Made by a program: the position numbers and the translations under genes. 11,632 nucleotides of DNA from NCBI GenBank assembly GCA_035311445.1, contig DATGCX010000052.1, positions 1 through 11,632 on the forward strand. Direction: 5' to 3'. Positions 1 through 7,350 of this stretch are shown here, one piece after another; positions within the stretch are counted from its first letter, which is position 1, and each line of letters opens with the position of its first letter. The notes below the pieces were generated by a model, which saw only the letters and a list, made by a program, of their open reading frames with translations, made no database searches and had not been told where the DNA came from. This DNA comes from JAJPKK01 sp035311445 (GTDB lineage: Bacteria; Pseudomonadota; Alphaproteobacteria; Rhizobiales; Xanthobacteraceae).

Positions 1-143
1 AGATGGCAGACCCCGCACGACTGGGCGAACACCTGCCGCCCCATTCTCTGCTGATCGGTGAGATTGTCGCCGGCCTGCTGAGCGGTAGCACTCTGGGCCG
101 ACAATGCGAGCACGAACAGACCAAACAAAGCTGCGCTTTTCAT
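1..143 (-). CDS. secreted c-type cytochrome, N-terminal part (gene runs off the window)
   Basis: Reading the minus strand from the ATG at 143 gives 47 residues before the window edge. They begin MKSAALFGLFVLALSAQ, a classic signal peptide: Lys2, a hydrophobic core, then A-T-A before Gln22 as a likely signal peptidase I site. The mature start includes a CGVCH haem-attachment motif at residues 43-47, about 22 residues after the cleavage site, as is usual for small class I cytochromes c. The product should be a periplasmic electron carrier or a subunit of a periplasmic oxidase or dehydrogenase; the axial Met and the rest of the fold lie outside the window. A purine-rich GGGGGAAAG stretch just upstream of the ATG can serve as ribosome binding site. 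The peptide-plus-CXXCH combination makes the family call firm. The specific partner cannot be told. Confidence 0.85.
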   Translation of the reverse strand, partial: MKSAALFGLFVLALSAQSATAQQAGDNLTDQQRMGRQVFAQSCGVCH

Positions 144-247
144 CGCTTTCCCCCGTTTTTCGGTTGGTTTTGTCGGATCATACGCTGTGGACGGGCGGAA
201 GGGAAGGGGACAGCGGGCGGTTCCGAGCGACGGACTGGGAGGCTTCC

Positions 248-780
248 TCATTCCCCCTTGATCCCGAGCTTTTTTATGATCGGCCACCATCTCTCGGCGT
301 CGGCCTTCTGCAATGCGGCGAGCGCCTCCGGTGTCTGTTGCTCGCGTGGGACAATCTCCATGCCGAGATCAGTCAGCCGAGATCGTATCTGCGGATCTGC
401 CAGCGCGTCCACTACTGCCGCCTGGAGCTTGTCAACGACATCCCTTGGTACACCCCTGGGCGCGAACAGCCCACCCCAGGCAGAAAAGGAAAGCACTGGC
501 AACCCCATCTCGCTAAAAGTCGGATGTCAGGCGCCTGCGCCGAGCGCGTATCGCTTGTTGTCGCGTAAGCTTTTATCCTGCCAGCCCAAACCAGCGGCAG
601 TTGATCCGGGGTGCCTAATAAGAGATCGATGCGGCCGGCCATCAAATCCTGGACTGCGGGGGTGATGCCGCGATAGGGCACGAAGATAAATTGCATTCCA
701 ATTTCTTCTTGAAAGAGATCAGTGTTGAGATGAGCCGAGGCTGATGAAATTCCTGCCGAAGCTTCGTCAGGAGCGGCCCC
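248..780 (-). pseudogene. Bug-family (TctC-like) tripartite tricarboxylate transporter substrate-binding protein, decayed 3' half
   Basis: Two overlapping minus-strand frames together encode about 175 residues matching the C-terminal half of Bug/TctC periplasmic binding proteins. The upstream piece has S-A-H-L-N-T-D-L-F-Q, then F-V-P-Y-R-G-I-T-P-A-V-Q-D-L and A-G-R-I-D-L, which are family hallmarks. The downstream piece has GLPVLSFSAWGGLFAPRGVP and ends R-W-W-P-I-I-K-K-L-G-I-K-G-E before a TGA at 248-250. The frames join at about 521-523. Restoring one base there turns D-I-R-L-L-A-R-W into D-I-P-T-F-S-E-M-G-L-P, the expected family sequence, so a single-base deletion broke the gene. The signal peptide and first lobe (roughly 130-150 residues of a family length near 325) are not recognisable upstream. 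A TGA at about 829-831 closes the upstream frame. The family binds small carboxylates in the periplasm; this copy is almost certainly inactive. A sequencing error could explain the frameshift but not the missing 5' half. Confidence 0.8.
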
Positions 781-959
781 GTGCCAACGATCTGCCGAAT
801 CCTGGCCGCGCTTGACCAGCCTCCATACTCAATATCGGCAGGTGATAGATGTAATGAAAGTTCGCGAATCTGGGTATCTCGGTCACGTTGAAAACACTTG
901 CCGCCTCTCCCGAGTCGGCCGGGTTTTGTCGCGGTAACCCCGATCATGATTGCAGCGGC

Positions 960-1430
960 TCAAATCGCCTTTGCGGCTGCCAGAACCTCCTCAGCGTGAC
1001 CTTCGATTTTGACCTTCGGCCAGATGCGGGCGATGCGCCCATTGGGGCCGATCAGCACCGTGGTGCGATTAATTCCCATGTATTTTTTCCCATACATGGA
1101 TTTCTCCCCCCAGACCCCGTAGGCTTCGAGCGTCTCGTGCGTTTCGTCGGACGCGAGCGGCATCGTAAGCGCGTGCTTGGCCTTGAACGCATTCTGTTTC
1201 TTGACGGGATCCGCCGAGACTCCGATGACTGCAATCCCAGCCTTCATGAAAGCCGGCTGCAGGCGGGAAAAATCTTTGGCTTCAATGGTGCAACCAGGGG
1301 TATCGGCCTTGGGATAGAAGTACAGAACGAGCTTCTTGCCCTTGAAATCCGCAAGCGACACGATGCCGCCATCGTCCCGCGCCAAGCGGAAATCCGGTGC
1401 CTTGGCGCCCGCCGCCAGATCCGTGGTCAT
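960..1430 (-). CDS. bcp: peroxiredoxin of the Bcp/PrxQ type, lacking the usual resolving cysteine
   Basis: A 156-residue thioredoxin-fold peroxidase that would reduce hydrogen peroxide and organic hydroperoxides in the cytoplasm. Visible landmarks are A-P-D-F at residues 11-14, F-K-G-K-K-L-V-L-Y-F-Y-P at 29-40, and the active site D-T-P-G-C-T at 43-48 with peroxidatic Cys47. Later come G-V-S-A-D-P and the family-typical K-x-M-G-I-N-R-T-T-V-L-I near the C-terminus. Bcp proteins often carry a resolving Cys five residues after the peroxidatic one (E-A-C). Here that position is Lys52 and the protein has no other cysteine, so it should work as a 1-Cys enzyme recycled by an external thiol. I chose the ATG at 1430 because AGGAAGG lies about 9 nt upstream and the homology begins right after it. 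An in-frame ATG at 1490 would add 20 residues without family character. The gene is divergent from the AsmA-like gene. Confidence 0.93.
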   Translation of the reverse strand: MTTDLAAGAKAPDFRLARDDGGIVSLADFKGKKLVLYFYPKADTPGCTIEAKDFSRLQPAFMKAGIAVIGVSADPVKKQNAFKAKHALTMPLASDETHETLEAYGVWGEKSMYGKKYMGINRTTVLIGPNGRIARIWPKVKIEGHAEEVLAAAKAI

Positions 1431-1535
1431 ATCCCTTCGCCTTCCTTTCGTCGCTTTCGAACAGTCTGTTGAGATATGATGATGTTCCATTTGGGACGGA
1501 GTAGGTTTGCGTTAACTAAATTGGCGAAGCCTCAC

Positions 1536-1556
1536 CAAGCGATGGCAAATCGCTTG
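1536..1556. promoter_or_regulatory. 8-bp perfect inverted repeat in the divergent peroxiredoxin/AsmA-like intergenic region
   Basis: CAAGCGAT (1536-1543) and ATCGCTTG (1549-1556) are perfect reverse complements around a 5-nt spacer, GGCAA. The dyad lies within the roughly 290-bp region between the divergent starts at 1430 and 1719. It could be a binding site for a dimeric regulator or a hairpin in the leader of either transcript. No convincing sigma-70 -35/-10 pair was picked out with confidence. The dyad is seen directly; function is inference. Confidence 0.35.
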
Positions 1557-1718
1557 AGTTCGCCGCAGCCTCGGTTACAGGAGAACATCGCAGAACAGTG
1601 AATGGATTGCAAAATCGAGTTGCAGGATCGGTGCGCGAGCACTGGCATCGTGGCCGGGCATGTCGCGGGGTGCGAAACTGAAACGTCAAGATGACGGGTA
1701 GGGGACATTCCACCAACC

Positions 1719-4700
1719 ATGGCGGTTGAGCACGACAGATCCCGGGCCGCAGGCTTGCGCACTGTGGAAGCAAGGCTTCACATGCACCGCCGTGCTGAGG
1801 CCGCGCGTGCTGTTGCGCGCGGAGCCGGCCGTGGTCCGGCCGCAGCAGCGCGGTTTGACGCGGCCTCGGCGGCGCCGGCGGGATGGCGCAGTCGCATCGG
1901 CAGAGCGCTTTGGCGGTATGTCGGCAGGCGGCTCGTGGGGCCGGTGTTACAGGTCGCGCAATCACGGTGGATGCGTTGGTGCGGCATTGGCGTGGCGGCG
2001 CTCACGGCAATGTTTATTTTGGTGGCCTGCGGATTGTGGGTGCTGCTGGCAAGCGGGCCGATATCGTTCGATATCGCGACGCCATGGTTGGCCGCTGCGG
2101 TGATGGAGAATTTTGGCAACCGCTTCCATGTCGATATTGGCGGTACCGTGTTGGAACGTGACGAGCACGGCCACACCGCGATGCGCATTCGCTCCGTTAC
2201 GGTGCGTGACCATGACGGCACGGTGGTCGCGAGCGCTCCTAAGGCCGAGATCGGATTCTCTACTGCAAGTCTCCTGAACGGCCGTCCACGGGCCCAACGC
2301 CTCAACCTCGTCGGCGCCGAACTCGCGATCCGGGTCGAAACCGACGGCAATATTACGGTATCCACGGGTGCTGAGCAGCGTCCCCTTGCTACTGCGCCGG
2401 GACCGGGCGCAACGGCGTCCCTTCCACCGGCTGCGGCCTCCACCCCCAATCACGACAGTGGTGCCGAGTCGAGCCATAGTCTGCAAGAGAGCTTTGCCGC
2501 TTTTCTTGCCTGGATCGACAGCCTCGGTGCGTTGGGTCTGGACGGCGGCGATTTGACGGAACTCGGCCTCAAGAGCGGCAACCTGGTCGTTGATGACCGA
2601 CGCAACGGCCAACAGTCGCGGTTCGAAAACATTCATCTGAGCCTTACCCGTCCGCGCGCCGGAGCGCTCGAATTCCAGCTGGGTTCGGAAGATGCGACGC
2701 GTCCTTGGCTGCTCGTTGCGTCGCTCAAGCCTGGCAGCGATGGCGCCCGTCTGGTCGATCTCGAGGCGCGCAAGCTCTTGCTCAAGGACGTGTTGCTGGC
2801 ACTGCGCGTCGACGGCGGTCAGATCGACACGGACGCGCACATATCCGCGATGCTTCGGGCCGAATTGGCCCAAGATGGAACCCCGCAATTCGCCTCCGGC
2901 CGCATCCTGGTCGGACCAGGTTCGTTCATAGACGTCGGCGATCGGAACGCCATGATCACGATCGATCGTGCCGAGATGCAACTCGATTGGAATGCTACCA
3001 AACGGGCGCTGGCCCTGCCGTTCCAGATCGTTTCGGGCGCCACCCGTATGACGCTGATGGCGCAGGCTGAAGCGCCGGGTGAGCCAAATGGAAGCTGGGC
3101 TCTTAATCTGAGCGGTGGCTCGATCGTTCTGGCGCCGACCAGCGCCAGAGAAGAGCCGCTTGTTCTCAACCGCATCCTGGTGCGTAGCCGGATCGACCCG
3201 GTGGCACGCAGGCTCAACATCGATCAGGCGGAGGTGGCGGGCAAGGGCGTCGGTGTCGCCATTTCCGGCAATCTCGATTACTCCAGTTCCGATCCGCGGC
3301 TGAATATTGGGGTAGCGGCGCGCAAGCTTTCGCTTGCGGCGTTCAAGCAGATGTGGCCGGCCCTCATCACACCGGCTGTGCGTAACTGGCTGATCGAACG
3401 TGCCTCCGGAGGATTGATCGAGCAGGGCGAGATCGCCACCAACGCGCCCCTTTCAACTTTGCGTTCGGGGGGGCCGCCGGTGCCCGACGACGGATTGTCG
3501 ATCCAGATCCAAACCTCCGGGGCCACCGTGCGGCCCTTCGACAATCTCCCGGAAATCCGCGATGCCGATCTCGTCACCCGCATCAGGGGCCGCGCCGCCA
3601 CCGTGACACTCGGGCGCGGCGTGGTCGATATGCCATCGGGGCGCAAGCTCACGGTGGCGAACGGCGTATTCGAAGTACCGGATACCAGCATCAAGAATCC
3701 GCCCGCCAAGGTTCGCGCACGGGTCGAAGGGCCGGTCCCGGCCGCCGCTGAGCTGCTCAGCATGGATCGCCTCAAGGACGCTGCCGGCGTCCCGATCGAT
3801 CCCGCCACCAGCCACGGCAACGTGCTCGCGACCGTCAATCTCGCGCTTCCGCTCAATACCGAAGTGAAATCATCCACGCTTACCTATGCGATTGCCGCCG
3901 ACATCGTGAATTTTTCAGCCGACCGTTTCCTGATGTCGCAAAAAGTCGAGGCGCAGACTTTGCGCGCCACCGCCAATAATCAGGGCTATCAGGTCAAAGG
4001 TGACATGCGCATCGGTGGTACGCCCGCATCGGTCGAACTGCGGCGCGGCGCCGGTGAGCCCGATGGCGAGGTACGCATGACCGCTACGCTGGACGATGCG
4101 GCGCGCACGCGATTCGGCCTCGACGCCAATGGCGCCATCGTCGGGCCGATCCCGATCAAGGTCGGGGGACGCGTCGCGTTCGGCGATTCAGACAGCCGCC
4201 TGTCGATCGAGGCGGATTTCACCCAGGCCAAATTCGATAACCTGTTCTTCGGGTGGACCAAGGCACAGAACCGGCCGGCGCGGGCCACCTTTACTTATGT
4301 CGCCCATGGCAAACCGGTAAGACTCGACGATGTCGCCTTTGACGGCAGCGGAGCATCGATCCGTGGGAATATCGAATTCGACCAGAATGGTGATTTCGCT
4401 GTCGGCACATTTCCGGTGTTCGGACTCGCCGATGGCGACAAGGCCAACCTCCGGGTAGAACGTACGCCCGACAATCTCTACAAGGTGACGATACGCGGCG
4501 ACACGTTCGACGGTCGTAACTTCGTCAAGGCGTCGATGTCCGGCGGCACGGAGGCGAAGCAGCGCCGCCCCACGACCGACGTCGACATCGATGTCGACGC
4601 GAAGGTAGGGGCGGTCGCAGGTTTCAAAGGCGAAGTGTTGCGCAATCTCGATCTGCATCTGCTTCGCCGTGGTGGCGCGATCCGTAATCTCGGCGTCACG

Positions 4701-5372
4701 GCTCGGTTCGCGGGCGAGGGCGCGTTGCAGGGCGAGTTGCGCGGACGCCCTGGCGAACGGCAGATTGTCTACCTCGAATCCACCGACGCCGGCGCGCTGT
4801 TCCGCTTTACCGACACCTATTCGCGCATGATCGGCGGCCAGATGTGGATTGCAATGGACCCGCCGACCCACGACGGCGCGAAGCAGGACGGCCTCATGGA
4901 CGTGCGGGAATTTGCGGTCCGCGGCGAGACGGCGCTGGATGGCGTCGTTGCCGGTGCACCGAACGGCACCAACAGCGGCGTGCAGTTCTCGCGCATGCGC
5001 GTCGAGTTCACCCGGACGCCCGGCAAGATGTCGATCCATGAAGGGCTGGTGACGGGTCCGATCCTCGGGGCGACGATCGACGGCATCATGGACTATTCCG
5101 GCAATGCCTTGCACCTGCGCGGGACCTTCGTGCCGCTCTACGGATTGAACAGTGCATTCGGAAACATTCCAGTCCTCGGTTTCCTGCTCGGCGGCAAGGA
5201 AGGCCTGATCGGCAGCATGACCTATGAGGTGGTCGGCCCCCCCGGAGCGCCGGTGTTACGCGTCAACCCGATTTCCGCGGTGGCACCTGGTTTCGTGCGT
5301 AAATTCCTGGAATTTCCCAGCAGCCTGCCCAACGATCGTTTCCCGTCGTCGCTGACCAGCCGGGACCGCTGA
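1719..5372 (+). CDS. AsmA-like / YhdP-like (DUF3971) membrane-anchored protein
   Basis: A 1217-residue protein with one transmembrane anchor at about residues 88-112 (C-G-I-G-V-A-A-L-T through L-W-V-L-L-A-S-G), followed by a very long periplasmic part. That part is rich in short beta-strand patterns such as 'L-x-I-x-x-A', as expected of the repeating beta-groove fold of AsmA, YhdP and TamB proteins. A Pro/Ala/Ser-rich linker lies at about 217-254. The C-terminal AsmA-like region includes G-V-Q-F-S-R-M near 1087, F-V-P-L-Y-G-L-N near 1137, G-L-I-G-S-M-T-Y and N-P-I-S-A-V-A-P-G near 1184, all characteristic of the DUF3971/AsmA_2 group. E. coli relatives bridge inner and outer membranes and carry phospholipids outward; that role here is inferred. 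About 85 Arg/Ala-rich residues precede the anchor, a longer cytoplasmic segment than in E. coli YhdP. The ATG at 1719 has GGTAGGGG about 10 nt upstream; in-frame alternatives are Met22 and Met85. It converges on the COG4280-like gene, whose stop is 73 bp away. Confidence 0.88.
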   Translation: MAVEHDRSRAAGLRTVEARLHMHRRAEAARAVARGAGRGPAAAARFDAASAAPAGWRSRIGRALWRYVGRRLVGPVLQVAQSRWMRWCGIGVAALTAMFILVACGLWVLLASGPISFDIATPWLAAAVMENFGNRFHVDIGGTVLERDEHGHTAMRIRSVTVRDHDGTVVASAPKAEIGFSTASLLNGRPRAQRLNLVGAELAIRVETDGNITVSTGAEQRPLATAPGPGATASLPPAAASTPNHDSGAESSHSLQESFAAFLAWIDSLGALGLDGGDLTELGLKSGNLVVDDRRNGQQSRFENIHLSLTRPRAGALEFQLGSEDATRPWLLVASLKPGSDGARLVDLEARKLLLKDVLLALRVDGGQIDTDAHISAMLRAELAQDGTPQFASGRILVGPGSFIDVGDRNAMITIDRAEMQLDWNATKRALALPFQIVSGATRMTLMAQAEAPGEPNGSWALNLSGGSIVLAPTSAREEPLVLNRILVRSRIDPVARRLNIDQAEVAGKGVGVAISGNLDYSSSDPRLNIGVAARKLSLAAFKQMWPALITPAVRNWLIERASGGLIEQGEIATNAPLSTLRSGGPPVPDDGLSIQIQTSGATVRPFDNLPEIRDADLVTRIRGRAATVTLGRGVVDMPSGRKLTVANGVFEVPDTSIKNPPAKVRARVEGPVPAAAELLSMDRLKDAAGVPIDPATSHGNVLATVNLALPLNTEVKSSTLTYAIAADIVNFSADRFLMSQKVEAQTLRATANNQGYQVKGDMRIGGTPASVELRRGAGEPDGEVRMTATLDDAARTRFGLDANGAIVGPIPIKVGGRVAFGDSDSRLSIEADFTQAKFDNLFFGWTKAQNRPARATFTYVAHGKPVRLDDVAFDGSGASIRGNIEFDQNGDFAVGTFPVFGLADGDKANLRVERTPDNLYKVTIRGDTFDGRNFVKASMSGGTEAKQRRPTTDVDIDVDAKVGAVAGFKGEVLRNLDLHLLRRGGAIRNLGVTARFAGEGALQGELRGRPGERQIVYLESTDAGALFRFTDTYSRMIGGQMWIAMDPPTHDGAKQDGLMDVREFAVRGETALDGVVAGAPNGTNSGVQFSRMRVEFTRTPGKMSIHEGLVTGPILGATIDGIMDYSGNALHLRGTFVPLYGLNSAFGNIPVLGFLLGGKEGLIGSMTYEVVGPPGAPVLRVNPISAVAPGFVRKFLEFPSSLPNDRFPSSLTSRDR

Positions 5373-5445
5373 GCCGCAGAACGAATTCGGATTTCACTCT
5401 GATGAGTTTGGGAATGGTCGTGAACGTCCTCGTGGACTTTCACCG

Positions 5446-6204
5446 TCATGCGCGCACCAGCCTCCGACGAGCAACGAAGGCCAGCGATCCAACGAATAGG
5501 GCGCTCGCGAGAGCGAGAATCGAGAGATCGCCGCCGGGCCAGTGGGCTCCGAGCCCTTCACCCAACCAAAACACCCCGAAGGCGCTCAGCAGCACGCCTA
5601 CGCCCCATTTGAGCGTGCTCTCCGGCACGCGAGCGAGCGGCCGTTGGAGCGCGCCCCCGAGCAGCAACACCAGCACGCCGGCGACGGCCGCGCCAGCGCT
5701 TGCCGGTATCAGCATGTTGCCGGTTGTCCCGACCGCAATGACGATAAAGACAACTTCCAACCCCTCGAGCAGCATCGCCTTGAAGGTCGTGGCCACCGCT
5801 ACCGCGTCCCACCACGAATTCGGCGTGTCGGAGTGCTGCACGGCCCTCATGGCTTCCGTCTCCCGAGCATAGATCTTCTCTTCGTCGTGCAGTGGAATGA
5901 TCCCCGCCGCCCGCAGCACCGCCTTGCGCAGCCAGCGCAAGCCGAACGCCAGAAGGAGCGCTCCGACAACGATTTGAACTATAAATAGGGGAATGAGGCC
6001 GATCGCCGGCCCCGCCACGGCGACGAGCACTGCCAACGCCCCTATTCCAACTCCGGTTCCGAGCAGCGCCGGCCGCCAGCCTCGCACGGTGCCGACCGCC
6101 AGAACGATCGTCAGTGTTTCGACGAATTCGACCAGCGATCCAAGGAAAGACGCAGCCATCGCCGGTCCAAATTGCGCGAGATTGAAGGAACTAAGATGCA
6201 GCAT
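5446..6204 (-). CDS. polytopic membrane protein of the COG4280 type, putative cation or metabolite transporter
   Basis: A 252-residue, strongly hydrophobic protein with about six or seven membrane segments and a charged loop in the middle (residues about 104-130, rich in Asp, Glu, Arg). It is built as two similar halves. Half one has E26-F-V-E29 followed by I-V-L-A-V-G-T; half two has E147-G-L-E150 followed by I-V-I-A-V-G-T. The helix V-G-A-L-L-L-A-F-G-L-R-W-L of half one matches V-G-V-L-L-S-A-F-G-V-F-W-L of half two. Paired acidic motifs in helices 1 and 4 recall FTR1/EfeU iron permeases (R-E-x-x-E, but without the Arg) and the duplicated GDT1/LysE-type exporters (E-x-G-D). I recognise the family only as an uncharacterised membrane protein, so the substrate is unknown. 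It is divergent from a LysR-type regulator, the arrangement seen for lysE/lysG. The ATG at 6204 lacks a clear Shine-Dalgarno sequence; Met16 is an alternative start. Confidence 0.82.
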   Translation of the reverse strand: MLHLSSFNLAQFGPAMAASFLGSLVEFVETLTIVLAVGTVRGWRPALLGTGVGIGALAVLVAVAGPAIGLIPLFIVQIVVGALLLAFGLRWLRKAVLRAAGIIPLHDEEKIYARETEAMRAVQHSDTPNSWWDAVAVATTFKAMLLEGLEVVFIVIAVGTTGNMLIPASAGAAVAGVLVLLLGGALQRPLARVPESTLKWGVGVLLSAFGVFWLGEGLGAHWPGGDLSILALASALFVGSLAFVARRRLVRA

Positions 6205-6264
6205 GGCGGATACCGGTTACTCGTTGCACGGGATTGCTTGTCCGAGATTTAGGTGCGCTGAATA

Positions 6265-6281
6265 AATGCATCAAATGCATT
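6265..6281. promoter_or_regulatory. LysR-type T-N11-A operator box 1
   Basis: AATGCAT (6265-6271) and ATGCATT (6275-6281) form a perfect 7-bp dyad around the 3-nt spacer CAA. The 15-bp core ATGCAT-CAA-ATGCAT fits the T-N11-A consensus of LysR-type regulators. It lies between the divergent COG4280-like gene (start 6204) and the LysR gene (start 6368), about 61 bp upstream of the former. This is the expected place for an autoregulatory and activating site. Confidence 0.6.
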
Positions 6282-6295
6282 GTTGTCATTTAGCG

Positions 6296-6310
6296 ATGCA
6301 TGCCGTGCAT
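6296..6310. promoter_or_regulatory. LysR-type T-N11-A operator box 2
   Basis: ATGCAT (6296-6301), GCC, GTGCAT (6305-6310) is a near-perfect copy of box 1, with the same arms and the same 3-nt spacer and one mismatch in the dyad. Its centre (6303) is 30 bp from that of box 1 (6273), close to three helical turns. A LysR tetramer could therefore contact both from the same face of the DNA. A weaker ATACAT follows at 6312-6317. Confidence 0.55.
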
Positions 6311-6367
6311 GATACATGCCAAGCGCGGTGACTCTGACGCTTCACAGTGCCCAGATATGGAGCTGCG

Positions 6368-7348
6368 ATGCCCGACATTCGCTGGGGCGCATTCGACCTC
6401 AATCTGCTCGTCGTATTTGATGCTGTGATGCGCGATCACAGCGTCACGCGCGCGGCCACCCGGCTCGGCTTGAGTCAACCGGCCACGAGCCACGCCTTGG
6501 CGCGGCTGCGCCACACGATGCGGGACGAACTGTTCATCCGTTCTCCCGAGGGTATGACACCGACGGCGCGCGCTGAGCAGTTGGCGGGCCCGGTCCGTAA
6601 TGCTTTGAACGAATTGCAATTCGCGCTTGAACCCGAAGCCTTCGCGCCGGCAACCGCCAGACATCGCTTCGTGTTGATGCTCAACAATTATGCCGCCGTG
6701 GTGCTGGCCCCGCCCTTGGCGGCGGCCGTCGCGGCCGCGGCGCCGTTCGTCGAACTTGACCTGCGACCGAGCGGAACCCTCGACATTGCGGCCGAACTCG
6801 ATCGCGGCGAGGTCGATCTGGCACTTGGCCGCACTGACATTCCAGGCGAGCGATTTGCATCGGTGCCGATCGTGCAGGATACGTTCGTGCTGGTGACGCG
6901 GGCGGGACATAGGGCGACGCGGCAGCCGCTGTCGGCGACTGCGTTTGCTGGCCTTTCGCACCTCGAAATCTCTTCGGCGCGGGAAGATACCGGCTTCATC
7001 GATCACTTCCTCGCCGACCACGGATTGGAGCGGCGCATAATGCTGCGGGCACCATATATTTCGGCCGCGAAGCTCCTGGCCCAATCCGAGATGGTTGCGA
7101 CCCTGAGCCGCCGCATCGCACAAGCGCTGATCGAAGATCACCCGCTGCAGGCCCGCGAGACGCCATGCCCATCCCCGACCATCGTGACGCGGATGACCTG
7201 GCACCGCCGGCGCGACAATCAGCCGGCGCACCGTTGGCTGCGCGACCTTGTCACTTCGGTCAGTAAGAGCCTGGAGCGAACAAGCCGCGCGCGAGGGGAG
7301 CCACGCCAATCGCCTGCCGCGCAATTGCGGCGCACGAACCGGTCGTGA
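6368..7348 (+). CDS. LysR-type transcriptional regulator (NodD/NahR/DntR-like subgroup)
   Basis: A 326-residue regulator with an N-terminal winged helix-turn-helix: D-L-N-L-L-V-V-F-D-A-V at about 10-20, S-V-T-R-A-A-T-R-L-G-L-S-Q-P-A-T-S-H-A-L at about 25-44, then L-F-I-R-S-P-E-G-M-T-P-T. A type 2 periplasmic-binding-protein effector domain follows. The late M-T-W-H-R-R-R-D-N-Q-P-A-H-R-W-L-R motif is typical of the subgroup that senses aromatic or similar small molecules. About 35 Arg/Ser-rich residues extend beyond that motif. I chose the ATG at 6368 because GGAG sits 5 nt upstream; an in-frame GTG at 6347 would add seven residues. It is divergent from the COG4280-like gene with two T-N11-A dyads in between, so that gene and the regulator itself are the likely targets. 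It also appears to be cotranscribed with the ceramidase-like gene that begins at its stop codon. The effector is unknown. Confidence 0.93.
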   Translation: MPDIRWGAFDLNLLVVFDAVMRDHSVTRAATRLGLSQPATSHALARLRHTMRDELFIRSPEGMTPTARAEQLAGPVRNALNELQFALEPEAFAPATARHRFVLMLNNYAAVVLAPPLAAAVAAAAPFVELDLRPSGTLDIAAELDRGEVDLALGRTDIPGERFASVPIVQDTFVLVTRAGHRATRQPLSATAFAGLSHLEISSAREDTGFIDHFLADHGLERRIMLRAPYISAAKLLAQSEMVATLSRRIAQALIEDHPLQARETPCPSPTIVTRMTWHRRRDNQPAHRWLRDLVTSVSKSLERTSRARGEPRQSPAAQLRRTNRS

Positions 7349-7350
7349 CA

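Noticed and set aside
781..959. N-terminal part of the Bug-type gene upstream of the pseudogene
   Set aside because: One frame contains I-V-G-T-G-P-L-L, faintly like the family, but it is followed by stops and frame changes. The rest shows no convincing match, so I did not extend the pseudogene here.
888..1472. A plus-strand open frame antisense to the peroxiredoxin
   Set aside because: It fully overlaps a clear peroxiredoxin on the other strand and shows no family features.
4188..5114. Long open frames antisense to the AsmA-like gene (also around 1962-2981 and 3278-3877)
   Set aside because: They are typical of high-GC coding DNA. Their translations are rich in Arg, His and Pro with no recognisable domain, while the sense frame is a well-supported protein.
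5373..5445. Bidirectional terminator between the AsmA-like and COG4280-like genes
   Set aside because: Only a 4-bp ACTC/GAGT pairing is visible, with no U-rich tail. This is too weak to call.
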